Below are positions 28,121-37,499 of a stretch of DNA of 64,000 nt, in pieces. Under the pieces are notes generated by a model that was not told where the DNA came from, ran no database searches, and saw nothing but the letters and a program-made list of their open reading frames with translations. Positions within the stretch are counted from its first letter, which is position 1. The number at the start of each line of letters is the position of its first letter. Origin of the DNA: Symsagittifera roscoffensis (Eukaryota; Xenacoelomorpha; Acoela; Convolutidae); the NCBI RefSeq assembly GCF_963678635.1, contig NC_087070.1, positions 14,077,840 through 14,141,839 on the forward strand, in the 5' to 3' direction. The position numbers were made by a program, and so were the translations under genes.

Positions 28121-29460
28121 TAATTGAAAGGTTTTGCCTAGTTACCATTTTAAAGTTTTCCTTGTTTAGTGCTTGTAAACGTGTTCATAGAGTAGTGCAA
28201 TTTTATGTAGATAATGGGTGTTGATTGACTCACAATTATGGGTTTCTACTTTTTTTTTGAAGATTTCAGAAAAGGAATTGATAACTGATCTGGAAAAGAT
28301 AAAAAAAGTTTATGTTTTTGCTAACTTTTGAAAAACTTCAACTTAATATAATACAACATTCTCAACCAAAAATTACTTCAATATAGAAATTCAAAGTTGA
28401 AACAGCGACATACATTTATCAGGTTGAGAAAATCACTTCAAGTTTTTTAGCAAAGGATTTATGGTATTCATTCTGCTTCGGACTATTGAATGTTCGTTGA
28501 AACGATAAGTTTTTCTGTCTAAAATTCAATTTTTAAATAAAATTTTAATCAAATTGGATAAATTTGGAAGATAATAGATGAAACGGAAACTGAAAAAATA
28601 GTAATTTGAGATAGAAATTCAATTTAATTCATTGGGAGTTTTGAGATAATTTTTTTAAAATTTAGCTGATAATTTATATCTTGAAAAAAATTCCAATATA
28701 ATAGTGTAGTGTTTGGCAACTTTTTATCATTTGATATACTAGGTAAGTTTAAATGAAAATTCAGATATTTTGAGGATACGCTTTGCAAATAAAACTCCGC
28801 TCCAAAATCTTTTCGAAGTCGAAATTTTGCTTTCTAGATCTACCTTTCATTGTTTTGGATAAAAAACAAAAAAAATTGATGTCGAAAGATTTTAGAGAAA
28901 ATAAAATGGAGCTGGCTGAAAATTTCTAAGCAAACTAATACTTCATTAGAACAAGATGTAGGATCTCTTAATTATATGAAAATTAACATGAAAAGTTTTA
29001 ATTAGACAAACAGTAAAAATTTTGATCTGGTTACCTTCAATTTTGTTTTCAATTAGAAAATTACGGAGACCTATAGAGTTTTATTTTCTTAATAAGTTTG
29101 GCAAATTTATTCAATTGTGACATTTGCACCTTGATTTTTTTTCTAATTCGACTTTTATTAAGAAGCGTTTTCTTAGAAGTGTTTAGATGTTGCAGAAATA
29201 TGGAACTAACCTCCCCGGCGTATTTCTACTTCCGAAGGTTTTCAGATTATAAACAATAGAGCTGCTGTTAATTTATTCTAAGAAATCACCGTAAAATTAT
29301 ACCTAACATTCTCAGATTATACATGTGCTTTCGGATGCTTTAAGCAGCATCGATTCTTTCTCACTTACACATTTTTGAGAAAAATTCCGACAAAAATGAA
29401 GAATAAAAAGCGATTTAATCACTATTTTGCAAGTTGTGTTTTTGCTGCAGAACAGGGGAA
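28121..29460 (+). repeat. Dispersed repeat, copy 1 (pairs with 62,702-63,950)
   Basis: It begins TAATTGAAAGGTTTTG and shares with the second copy GTGTTCATAGAGTAGTGCAA, GGCGTATTTCTACTTCCGAA and GATTCTTTCTCACTT, in the same order and orientation at similar spacing. By eye the two copies differ at many positions, so they are old. AT-rich, no coding frame recognised. Confidence 0.85.
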
Positions 29461-30647
29461 TTTAAAGGAGAACATGTAAAAATTACAAAGTAACAATTAG
29501 ACGTTATCAGTTCTGTTTTTATCTCTGCCAGCAAACTGTTCGTTCAATTGATACCATTTTCCTCCTAAATTCCCCAATTTTGACTAGATTTTCTTACAAA
29601 GTGAGTTCAATAGCGAATACATGTAAAAAGCAGAAAGCAAGAATAGCAAGGAAACATAAAAAAATCATGAAAGTTGTGTTTTAGAAGCAACAGAGAGATA
29701 ATGAATAGTTTTCAAGAAGAATTTGTTGATTTTCATCCAATCTAACATAGTTTTAAGACCAATTAACCCCGTTTTTAGTCAATTTTAGCAGTAAAAAGTT
29801 CCTCTTTCATCAATGATCCGAAACTTGTTATTATTTTTAACGTGAAAAATTTTTCAGTAAGAAGATGTATATTCCGTACCATTTTGGGTTAATTATTGAG
29901 AAAAAAAACAGAGGAGGAATTGGATCATGAAGTTTGATCTAGAATTTTTAATCAATTTTTCTCTCATTGTTCATTTGAATTGAGATTCTTAAGTGAATGC
30001 TCCTTGATTTGGACAAAAATCACTTAATTACACAAATGAATGGTTAAAATGGAAAACTTTGGATATATTTGACTATCTTTTTCTTTCTCAAAAATTACGA
30101 TTAATTACACTAATTTCCCGAAAAATTGAAAGTTTCAGTATTGATTCAGCTAATATGAGGTTTCCTTTTAGTATTAAGAGCTTTATATAAACCACTTTTT
30201 AGCTCAAATAAGGGTAAACTTTATCGTATTTCAAACTCTACAGGTATTTCAATTTCTGAATTTTAAACTGTACTTGTATGTATGTTTTTTTTCTATTAGA
30301 TCAAAAGCAACAAAAAACTAGTTAAACTCTTGAGGTTTCTGCAATTCTTTCCCAAAATTTGAAATTTTTGCATTTTTCTTCCAAAAACTTTAAGAATTTG
30401 AAATCTTTGAAACCTATGGCTTCAGCTTACTTTCAGCTAGATTGAGTAATTTTTAAAAATTAAGACCAACTAAAAAATAGTTCATTTTATCAAACCTTAT
30501 CGTGTTTTGAAGTTTTTTGAAAAAACTTTCAATTTTTTTAATAAAAATTCCAAGTTTCTGCACATCTTACCATTGACTTACCATGAACCAAAAAAACATA
30601 ATACCTTCTTTACCCAATCATAATACTCACCAGTTACATAATGCAAG

Positions 30648-31145
30648 CCGAATTTTTTGCGAAATAAACTAGACATTTCCACACAAAATCCAAAAAAATA
30701 CCGTTTTTCTTACCATTCTCTTAACATCAAACTGAAATCTTACCATTCCCTATCCTAATAAATTGGGAAACCTATTCCCTATCTTGATGAGTCCCTAATT
30801 CCCTACAATGAGTTTCTAATCCTTATACTTAGGGAAATCTATGCACAATCTTAAAACATGGTAAGATCGGGCGCCGAACATTTTTTCTCGAAACTTAACA
30901 TCTTACCATCTGAAACTCTGAAACCTATAACCAATCTTAATACCTTGGAAAATCTATTCCCACGTAAAACATCTATGATGGTTACTAGTCAGATAACGCG
31001 CGCCGATATTTTTGCTGAAAATACACATTATCACACAAAGTTCAAAAAAAATACCGTTTTTCCTACCATTCTCTTACCATCACACTGAAACCTTACCATT
31101 ACCTATCTCAAAAATTTGGGAAAACTATTCCCTATGTTAATACAT
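30648..31145 (+). repeat. Imperfect direct repeats rich in TTACCAT
   Basis: The segment 30,648-30,780 (GCCGAATTTTTTGCG followed by ATACCGTTTTTCTTACCATT) recurs at 31,003-31,145 (GCCGATATTTTTGC followed by ATACCGTTTTTCCTACCATT), with a partial third copy near 30,872. The same layout is present again in the tandem copy at about 32,860-33,355. A related stretch in inverted orientation lies near 50,170-50,300. Confidence 0.7.
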
Positions 31146-31201
31146 AGGGTGATGACCGGATACTATATAGCCTATGTTAATATATGGGGGTCATCACACC
31201 C
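31130..31201. repeat. Cluster of short palindromes at the block end
   Basis: CCCTATGTTAATACATAGGG (31,130-31,149) has an 8-bp stem with a TAAT loop. A weaker copy, CCTATGTTAATATATGGGG, follows near 31,171. GGGTGATGACC (31,147-31,157) is inverted as GGTCATCACACCC (31,189-31,201). The cluster lies about 25 bp inside the point where satellite resumes, so it may be a terminal structure of the inserted block. Confidence 0.75.
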
Positions 31202-31227
31202 GGACAATTTGAATCCAACATATACTA

Positions 31228-31690
31228 CTATCGTCACTGCTTGCAAATTTAAATTAGTTGTGGATCTCCCTTCCCTTATTCAGTAAAGAGTTCTTTTCTC
31301 TCATATGGTTGCCATACCCTCTTTGCCTGTAAATAGAATTTGGATGTGGGTCGCCCTTCTTTTACTCAATAAAGAATTCATTTCTCTCATATGGTTGCCA
31401 TATCCTCACTGCTTGCAAATGTAAATTAGTTTTTGATCCCCCTTTCCTAACTCAGTGACGAATTTTTTTCTCTTATATCGCTCCCATATCCTCACTGTTT
31501 GCAAATGTAATTTAGTTTTGGATCTCCTTCGCTAACTCAGTGAAATTTTTTTTCGCATTTGGTAGCCATGTCCTCTCTGCTTGCAAATGTATCTTAGGTT
31601 TGGTTCTCCAATCCCCTCGAAGACCATGAAACTGAGTTGTCTGTTTTATTCTCATGTTCTCATTAGTTTGTACATGGTAACGCTTGAGAG
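31228..31690 (+). repeat. Satellite stub after the inserted block
   Basis: About five diverged 86-bp monomers, showing TCACTGCTTGCAAAT, TTAGTTGTGGATCTCC and CTCATATGGTTGCCATA. They continue the satellite that is broken at 28,118. Confidence 0.9.
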
Positions 31691-33343
31691 TCAATTACAA
31701 AGTAACAATTAGACGTTATCAGTTCTGTTTTTATCTCTGCCAGCAAACTGTTCGTTCAATTGATACCATTTTCCTCCTAAATTCCCCAATTTTGACTAGA
31801 TTTTCTTACAAAGTGAGTTCAATAGCGAATACATGTAAAAAGCAGAAAACAAGAATAGCAAGGAAACATTAGAAAATCATGAAAGTTGTGTTGTAGAAGC
31901 AACAGAGAGATAATGAATAGTTTTCAAGAAGAATTTGTTGATTTTCATCCAATCTAAAATAGTTTTAAGACCAATTAACCCCGTTTTTAGTCAATTTTAG
32001 CAGTAAAATGTTCCTCTTTCATCAATGATCCGAAACTTGTTATTATTTTTAACGTGAAAAATTTCTCAGTAAGAAGATGTAAATTCCGTACCATTTTGGG
32101 TTAATTATTGAGAAAAAAAAACAGAGGAGGAGTTGGATCATGAAGTTTGATCTAGAATTTTTAATCAATTTTTCTCTCATTGTTCATTTGAATTGAGATT
32201 CTTAAGTGAATTCTCCTTGATTTGGACAAAAAATCACTTAAATACACAAATGAATGGTTAAAATGGAAAACTTTGGATATATTTGACTATCTTTTTCTTT
32301 CTCAAAAATTACGATTAATTACACTAATTTCCCGAAAAATTGAAAGTTTCAGTATTGATTCAGCTAATATGAGGTTTCCTTTTAGTATTAAGAGCTTTAT
32401 ATAAACCTTTTTTTTAGCTCAAATTAGGGTAAACTTTATCGTATTTCAAACTCTACAGGTATTTCAATTTCTAAATTTAAAACTGTACTTGTATGTATGT
32501 TTTTTTTCTATTAGATCAAAAGCAACAAAAAACTAGTTAAACTCTTGAGGTTTCTGCAATTCTTTCCCAAAATTTGAAATTTTTGCAATTTTTTTTCAAA
32601 AACTTTAAAAATTTGAAATCTTTGAAACCTATGGCTTCAGCTTACTTTCAGCTAGATTGAGTACTTTTTAAAAATTAAGACCAACTAAAAAATAGTTCAT
32701 TTTATCAAACCTTATCGTGTTTGAAGTTTTTTGAAAAAACTTTCAATTTTTTTAATAAAAATTCCAAGTTTTTGCACATCTTACCATTGACTTACCATGA
32801 ACCAAAAAAACATAATACCTTTTTTACCCAATCGTAATACTCACCAGTTACATAATGCAAGCCGAATTTTTTGCGAAATAAACTAGATATTTCCACACAA
32901 AATCCAAAAAAATACCGTTTTTCTTACCATTCTCTTAACATCAAACTGAAATCTTACCATTCGCTATCCTAATAAATTGGGAAACCTATTCCCTATCTTG
33001 ATGAGTCCCTAATTCCCTACAATGAGTTTCTAATCCTTATACTTAGGGAAATCTATGCACAATCTTAAAACATGGTAAGATCGGGCGCCGAACATTTTTT
33101 CTCTTAACTTAACATCTTACCATCTGAAACTCTGAAACCTATAACCAATCTTAATACCTTGGAAAATCTATTCCCACGTAAAACATCTATGATGGTTACT
33201 AGTCAGATAACGCGCGCCGATATTTTTGCTGAAAATACACATTATCACACAAAGTTCAAAAAAAATACCGTTTTTCCTACCATTCTCTTACCATCACACT
33301 GAAACCTTACCATTACCTATCTCAAAAATTTGGGAAAACTATT

Positions 33344-33415
33344 CCCTATGTTAATACATAGGGTGATGACCGAATACTATATAGCCTATGTTAATATATG
33401 GGGGTCATCACACCC
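33344..33415. repeat. Palindrome cluster, duplicated copy
   Basis: Same three dyads as at 31,130-31,201, carried by the 2.2-kb tandem duplication, with one visible base change (GACCGGATAC to GACCGAATAC). Confidence 0.75.
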
Positions 33416-33439
33416 GGACAATTTGAATCCAACATATAC

Positions 33440-33900
33440 TACTATCGTCACTGCTTGCAAATTTAAATTAGTTGTGGATCTCCCTTCCCTTATTCAGTAA
33501 AGAGTTCTTTTCTCTCATATGGTTGCCATACCCTCTTTGCCTGTAAATAGAATTTGGATGTGGGTCGCCCTTCTTTTACTCAATAAAGAATTCATTTCTC
33601 TCATATGGTTGCCATATCCTCACTGCTTGAAAATGTAAATTAGTTTTTGATCCCCCTTTCCTAACTCAGTGACGAATTTTTTTCTCTTATATCGCTCCCA
33701 TATCCTCACTGTTTGCAAATGTAATTTAGTTTTGGATCTCCTTCGCTAACTCAGTGAAATTTTTTTTCGCATTTGGTAGCCATGTCCTCTCTGCTTGCAA
33801 ATGTATCTTAGGTTTGGTTCTCCAATCCCCTCGAAGACCATGAAACTGAGTTGTCTGTTTTATTCTCATGTTCTCATTAGTTAGTACATGGTAACGCTTG
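33440..33900 (+). repeat. Satellite stub, duplicated copy
   Basis: Copy of 31,228-31,690 at an offset of about 2,212 bp, with only a few single-base differences. It is the last satellite sequence in the window. Confidence 0.9.
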
Positions 33901-33910
33901 AGAGTCATTA

Positions 33911-33957
33911 CGAGGCCAAACTGTGCATACTGTGCATTATAAGCGGATTCCGCAACA
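33911..33957 (+). repeat. Outer inverted arm, left
   Basis: Begins CGAGGCCAAACTGTGCAT and ends GCGGATTCCGCAACA. It matches the reverse complement of 36,726-36,772 at 44 of 47 positions by hand count. Confidence 0.85.
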
Positions 33958-34893
33958 GGCTCAAATCAGATTGGTCGCGGAACCCTCAACATTGCGATTT
34001 TTCTTTGATCTTTTTGCTGTTTTGCATTCCACAAACATTTACCTACAACAATAAACCGCTCAAAATCGCTCCAAAAATGGGCGAATTTGCGCAACCCGAA
34101 ACCGTAGTTGCGGAATCCAGAACAGTTTGTTAAATCAACAAACAAATAATAAGACATGTGTAGTTAAATTGAGCTGTTGCAGAATCTGCAACTGTAAGCG
34201 CAACCCGCAAATTGTAAGTGGAATCCGCAAATTGTAATTGGAATCCGCAATGTGTTTGCGGATTCCGTTTACATCTAAGGATATATAAAGTATAAGAGTT
34301 TAAATTTTTATCGTTTCTTCACTCAGCTAATCAGAAAGGTGTAGCATCATTTCTTCACACAAAAAACTGCCCTCATGATTCGATTTCCTTTTCGACTCGT
34401 CTCGAATACTGCTCTCAATGTTTTAATAGAATCGTAATCAGCTAGGTCAGATTTTGGGATTGATGTAATCCCAAACACTGAACAGTATTCGGGATTGACT
34501 CAATCCCAAATACTGAACTAATTCGTCGATATGCTAAGCGTTGTGTTTCAAAATACTCTCAACCCAACGACTTCATATTTTGAATTTATTCGGTGTAGTG
34601 TTTCCAAAACACTAAGAGGTGACATCCACCGATTTATTTAACCAATGTTTTGAGATTTGTTCTTGGATTCCGCTGTTAATTTTAAGTCCATGCTTTTAAA
34701 TTCCGCGTTGCTATATATAAGAATTCCAGCTTCAGCTGTTAATTGCTCATATGCAAGTTCAGCAATAAGCAAAAATTCGGAATCCACATACAGTGGGCCG
34801 ACAAAAATTACGTTACAGATATTTTTACGCGGAATCCACGGAAGTTTTGTAAGTGGAATCCACTTACCTTTTGGAACATATTTAAATAATCGT
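33958..34893. other. Non-coding filler with GGATTCC words
   Basis: AT-rich sequence with scattered GGAATCCGC/GCGGATTCC words (for example four between 34,200 and 34,270) and short repeats such as GGGATTGA(T/C)T near 34,455-34,505. Open frames on both strands here lack any family resemblance and read through the element arms, so I do not call a gene. Confidence 0.6.
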
Positions 34894-34962
34894 CTATGGA
34901 ATCCAGGAACATACAGACACAAAATTGTGCGCCTATCCAATCCAGTGCACAACTTGGCCTGG
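34894..34962 (-). repeat. Inner inverted arm, left
   Basis: The reverse complement reads CCAGGCCAAGTTGTGCACTG, then GATAGGCGCACA, then TGTATGTTCCTGGATTCCAT. The same words occur in the same order at 36,590-36,652, with a few substitutions and a small indel. Confidence 0.85.
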
Positions 34963-35138
34963 TAGTGGTGTTTATTTAAGCTTAGAACTTTTTCCTCGCC
35001 CATAAAAGAGAAGAGATTTTGCATTTCAGCAAAAAAGTTTGTGTTGGAAGTTTTCCACTTGAACATTGGTGTTGCTCGTCTAAACGAGTTTGAAGAGGAG
35101 AATAGACATAAAACAGGCATGTTTATTGTTAATTACAG

Positions 35139-35409
35139 CTGGGTTGTGTTCTGGATTGACCCAGAGTCTGTGGCGGAGAGGGTGAACATCTGCCTCGCTC
35201 TCATTCTATCCCAGCTGATCCTAATTGTGGGGGAGGAGGAGGCTCTTCCGCAGACTAGTGACTTCAAAATAATCGATCTCTACCTCATCCTCAACTTCCT
35301 CATCAATGTTCTCGTTCTCCTCCAGAACATCTTCACATCCTGCTGTGTGGCCAGAAACTGGGGCTGCAATGGCCACACAACCAGCCACACACACTCTCCT
35401 CCCACACCA
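35139..35409 (+). pseudogene. Orphan exon of a Cys-loop ligand-gated ion channel (M2-M3)
   Basis: The open frame reads SWVVFWIDPESVAERV, then a hydrophobic stretch NICLALILSQLILIVG, then EEALPQTSDFKIIDLYLIL and NFLINVLVLL. In pentameric ligand-gated channels this is the end of M1, the short M1-M2 loop, the pore-lining M2 helix, the M2-M3 loop (normally with a proline) and M3. The AER just before M2 resembles the GEK of cation-selective members more than the PAR of anion-selective ones. That point is inference. A splice acceptor, TTGTTAATTACAG, lies directly before the exon, and a possible donor (GTTAGT) follows at about 35,410. The segment is clearly more GC-rich than its surroundings. No exon for the ligand-binding domain, M1 or M4 is visible in the flanks, which are inverted-repeat element and palindrome. 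It therefore looks like a captured or stranded gene fragment. A real exon of a very long gene is the alternative. Confidence 0.7.
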
Positions 35410-35750
35410 GTTAGTTTTCAGTAACCAATTTTAGAAGAAAAGAAGACATTCACACTATTTGCGCAAGAAAGAATGATTATCAGATATTAAACTTATTGTA
35501 GCGACCAGGTCGTGCGAAGGAATGTGGGATTGGGGTCTGTTGCTTCCACGCACTATCAAGTGTAACAAATGAGCATCAAATGAGTTCCGGTCACCGGTCA
35601 TCTATCATATTGAAGCTGTTCAGTCATGAATGGAGCTGCATCAAAATAGAAGCACACTTTCCCTCGCAAAATTCGTTTAGGGGGGAGGATGTTAACTTGG
35701 CTCTGAGTTAGATATTTTAGCCAATCAGAATACAGCTTTTTACAGGCAGC

Positions 35751-36091
35751 GCATAGCAATTTCAATTTAAAAATGAACGCTGGGATGGAGGATCTTAAAC
35801 TGACTTGTCTACTAGGGGGGAGTGGGGTATGGGGATGGCGGCGGGGAATTTAAAAGCATCGAATTGGCTGATTGACCATAAAATTTTTTAAAGGCGGAAA
35901 TACACTAACTTTGAGGGGAGCGCGCCCTCAAATTTAGTGTATTTCCGCCTTTAAAAAATTTTATGGTCAATCAGCCAATTCGATGCTTTTAAATTCCCCG
36001 CCGCCATCCCCATACCCCACTCCCCCCTAGTAGACAAGTCAGTTTAAGATCCTCCATCCCAGCGTTCATTTTTAAATTGAAATTGCTATGC
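35751..36091. mobile_element. 341-bp near-perfect palindrome (foldback element)
   Basis: Left arm 35,751-35,917 and right arm 35,925-36,091 are reverse complements over about 167 bp with only one mismatch noticed (ACTAACTTTG against ACTAAATTTG), separated by a 7-nt loop, GAGCGCG. The outer ends read GCATAGCAATTTCAATTT and its complement. The inner part contains AAAGGCGGAAATACACTAA. It holds no coding frame. Such structure is typical of foldback or palindromic MITE-like repeats and would form a long hairpin if single-stranded or transcribed. Confidence 0.93.
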
Positions 36092-36440
36092 ACAAATTTT
36101 TTGGTGAAAATTTGAAACGTTTTTATCTCTACACGTTTTATTGCAATTTAGAAAATCAAAAATAATTTTAAATAGACGTTGTTGGCTTTCAAAATAAGAG
36201 GGAACACTAGAAAAGATGTGCAACGTAAAACGAATAGATTTATTTAACTGTTCAGGGCGCGTGGCGAATTTGAAACACAGAGTAACTCTTAAGACATTGT
36301 CAGCACCTCTTGACGTGTTGTTCAGGCTGTAGATTCACTTGGACTACGATTCAACAGCCGATCCGCTGAGCTCAAAAACGAAACACAATTGCAAGGAAAG
36401 CTTCAACCACAATACTGGGCCACAATATATCAAAACATAT

Positions 36441-36589
36441 CAGGGGCGGATTTACGGGGGGGTTGCAGCGTCTTTTTTAGTGCTTTAGGAGAGCTCCGAA
36501 AATCAATTGTGTCAACCTTAAAAAAGTCGTCAAAGTTTTTGAAATTTTTTTGGAAATCCGTCCTCCTCGAGAAAATCCTAGATCATAAC
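36441..36589. other. Possible truncated DNA-transposon end
   Basis: CAGGGGCGGATTTACGGGG at 36,441 looks like a hAT-type terminal inverted repeat. Near the right edge, GAGAAAATCCTAGATC reads in reverse as GATCTAGGATTTTCTC, which resembles the inner part of the same kind of terminus with the outermost bases missing. The following GAGGCC element would have cut it. Low confidence. Confidence 0.3.
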
Positions 36590-36652
36590 GAGGCCAAATT
36601 GTGCACTGGATAGGCGCACAGTTTTGTGTCTGTATGTTCCTGGATTCCATAG
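36590..36652 (+). repeat. Inner inverted arm, right
   Basis: Contains GAGGCCAAATTGTGCACTGG and TGTATGTTCCTGGATTCCAT, the inverted partner of 34,894-34,962. With the left-facing end at 36,772 it could also form a small 183-bp element with 17-bp inverted ends. Confidence 0.85.
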
Positions 36653-36725
36653 AAAAGTCTTTAAACATGTAAAAATTTATTTGTCGGAACGATCAAAGAA
36701 AATGAAAGAACAAAGGGAGCGTCCT

Positions 36726-36772
36726 TGTTGCGGAATCCGCTTACAATGCACAAAATGCACAGTTTGGCCTCG
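36726..36772 (-). repeat. Outer inverted arm, right
   Basis: Read on the minus strand it begins CGAGGCCAAACTGTGCAT, the same as the left arm. It is followed on the plus strand by GGGCAACTTGTTCA, which itself recurs about 60 bp later (near 36,836) as a short direct repeat. Confidence 0.85.
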
Positions 36773-37499
36773 GGCAACTTGTTCACTTTAGCAATGGGCA
36801 GCAGTTAGCAAATAGCAAAATGCACAGTTAGCAATGGGCAACTTGTTCATTTTCTTAAGAACTGTACCGTCAAAAACTGCAGTTGAGATTTTGACTTCGA
36901 ATGGAAGAACGGTTTGTGAGGTGATTCCGCTACGCTTTGTATTTTACAAAAAAAAGTTATGGCCCCAAAAGCCTTTTTTTTATACTAGCTAATTGATAGA
37001 GAAATCGCTTATGGGTGTTTTTCCTGCATTATCGAATACAGAAGCCTGATTTTGTTCCAGTACATATATATGGACACGAAACGTTTGACCGTTTTTGTGA
37101 ATTTTTAGTTTTTCTTAAAAACTACTCTCTTAAATCTGGGATTAAAGCTTCAACCGAAAATGTTGATAAAGTCCTCTTGATATAGGCGGTTATGCCAAAA
37201 TCTTCGTAGGGTTAATTTATGGGCTTCGAAAAGCCCATAAGAACTTGAAGAAACTTTAAACTTCGACCGTTTTTAAAAATTAAGCGTTTAGCGTTTAATT
37301 GAAAAGATTAAGCGTTTAATCGAAAATCTAGGTTATGTGATTCCTTCTGGCTCTAGCAGCTACGCAAAAAAATTTAGAAGCAAAATTTAAAGCCTCAGTA
37401 AAAGTCAAAAATTTGAAACTTCGACAATTTTTGGGAAACTTTTTGACTTTTCTGGAAAAAAAACTTTGCCAAATCTAAGATTTAGGTTTCAAGAACAGA
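36773..37499. other. Non-coding AT-rich stretch before the minisatellite
   Basis: Contains a short direct repeat of GGGCAACTTGTTCA (36,773 and about 36,836), the word GCGTTTAAT repeated near 37,290-37,320, and otherwise simple AT-rich sequence. No gene, RNA gene or element recognised. Confidence 0.6.

Larger units (their letters stand above)
28121..31226. mobile_element. Non-coding interspersed block inside the satellite
   Basis: Satellite stops at about 28,118 and resumes at about 31,228 in the same orientation, so this 3.1-kb block looks like an insertion into the array. Its first 1.34 kb has a second copy at 62,702, which supports an interspersed repeat. Its right end carries short palindromes and TTACCAT-rich direct repeats. 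I see no transposase, reverse transcriptase or long open frame, and no clear terminal inverted repeat or target-site duplication. It could be a non-autonomous element or a fragment of a larger one. Confidence 0.55.
29481..31692 (+). repeat. 2.2-kb tandem duplication, copy 1
   Basis: It starts AATTACAAAGTAACAATTAG and is repeated directly after itself at an offset of 2,212 bp. It holds the right part of the interspersed block plus about 460 bp of satellite. The copies differ by only scattered single bases and small A/T-run changes, so the event is recent. The open frames at 30,858-31,088 and 31,684-31,872 have no recognisable product. Confidence 0.95.
31693..33904 (+). repeat. 2.2-kb tandem duplication, copy 2
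   Basis: Near-identical repeat of 29,481-31,692. It ends at GAGAGTC, where the sequence passes into ATTACGAGGCC of the inverted-repeat elements. Both the start of the unit and the sequence after its end contain ATTAC, a possible microhomology for the exchange. Confidence 0.95.
33911..36772. mobile_element. Nested inverted-repeat elements with GAGGCC ends
   Basis: Four copies of a GAGGCCAA(A/G)YTGTGCA end occur as right-facing (33,911), left-facing (34,962), right-facing (36,590) and left-facing (36,772). The outer pair, 33,911-33,957 and 36,726-36,772, are 47-bp inverted arms with 3 mismatches. The inner pair, 34,894-34,962 and 36,590-36,652, also match as an inverted repeat. This can be read as one 2.86-kb element, or as two elements (33,911-34,962 and 36,590-36,772) flanking unrelated DNA. 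GGATTCCGC and its complement recur many times inside. No transposase is seen and no convincing target-site duplication, so this would be non-autonomous. Confidence 0.6.

Noticed and set aside
28121-31226. Helitron identity for the inserted block
   Set aside because: A hairpin lies near the right end, but the expected 5' TC and 3' CTRR ends and the A/T insertion site are not seen.
31512-33908. Minus-strand open frames at 31,512-31,694 and 33,726-33,908
   Set aside because: Identical but for one residue because of the 2.2-kb duplication, and they lie in satellite stub sequence.
34638-35120. 160-residue minus-strand open frame
   Set aside because: It runs through the inner inverted arm and the GGATTCC repeats, shows no known family, and overlaps another open frame on the plus strand. 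Most likely chance.
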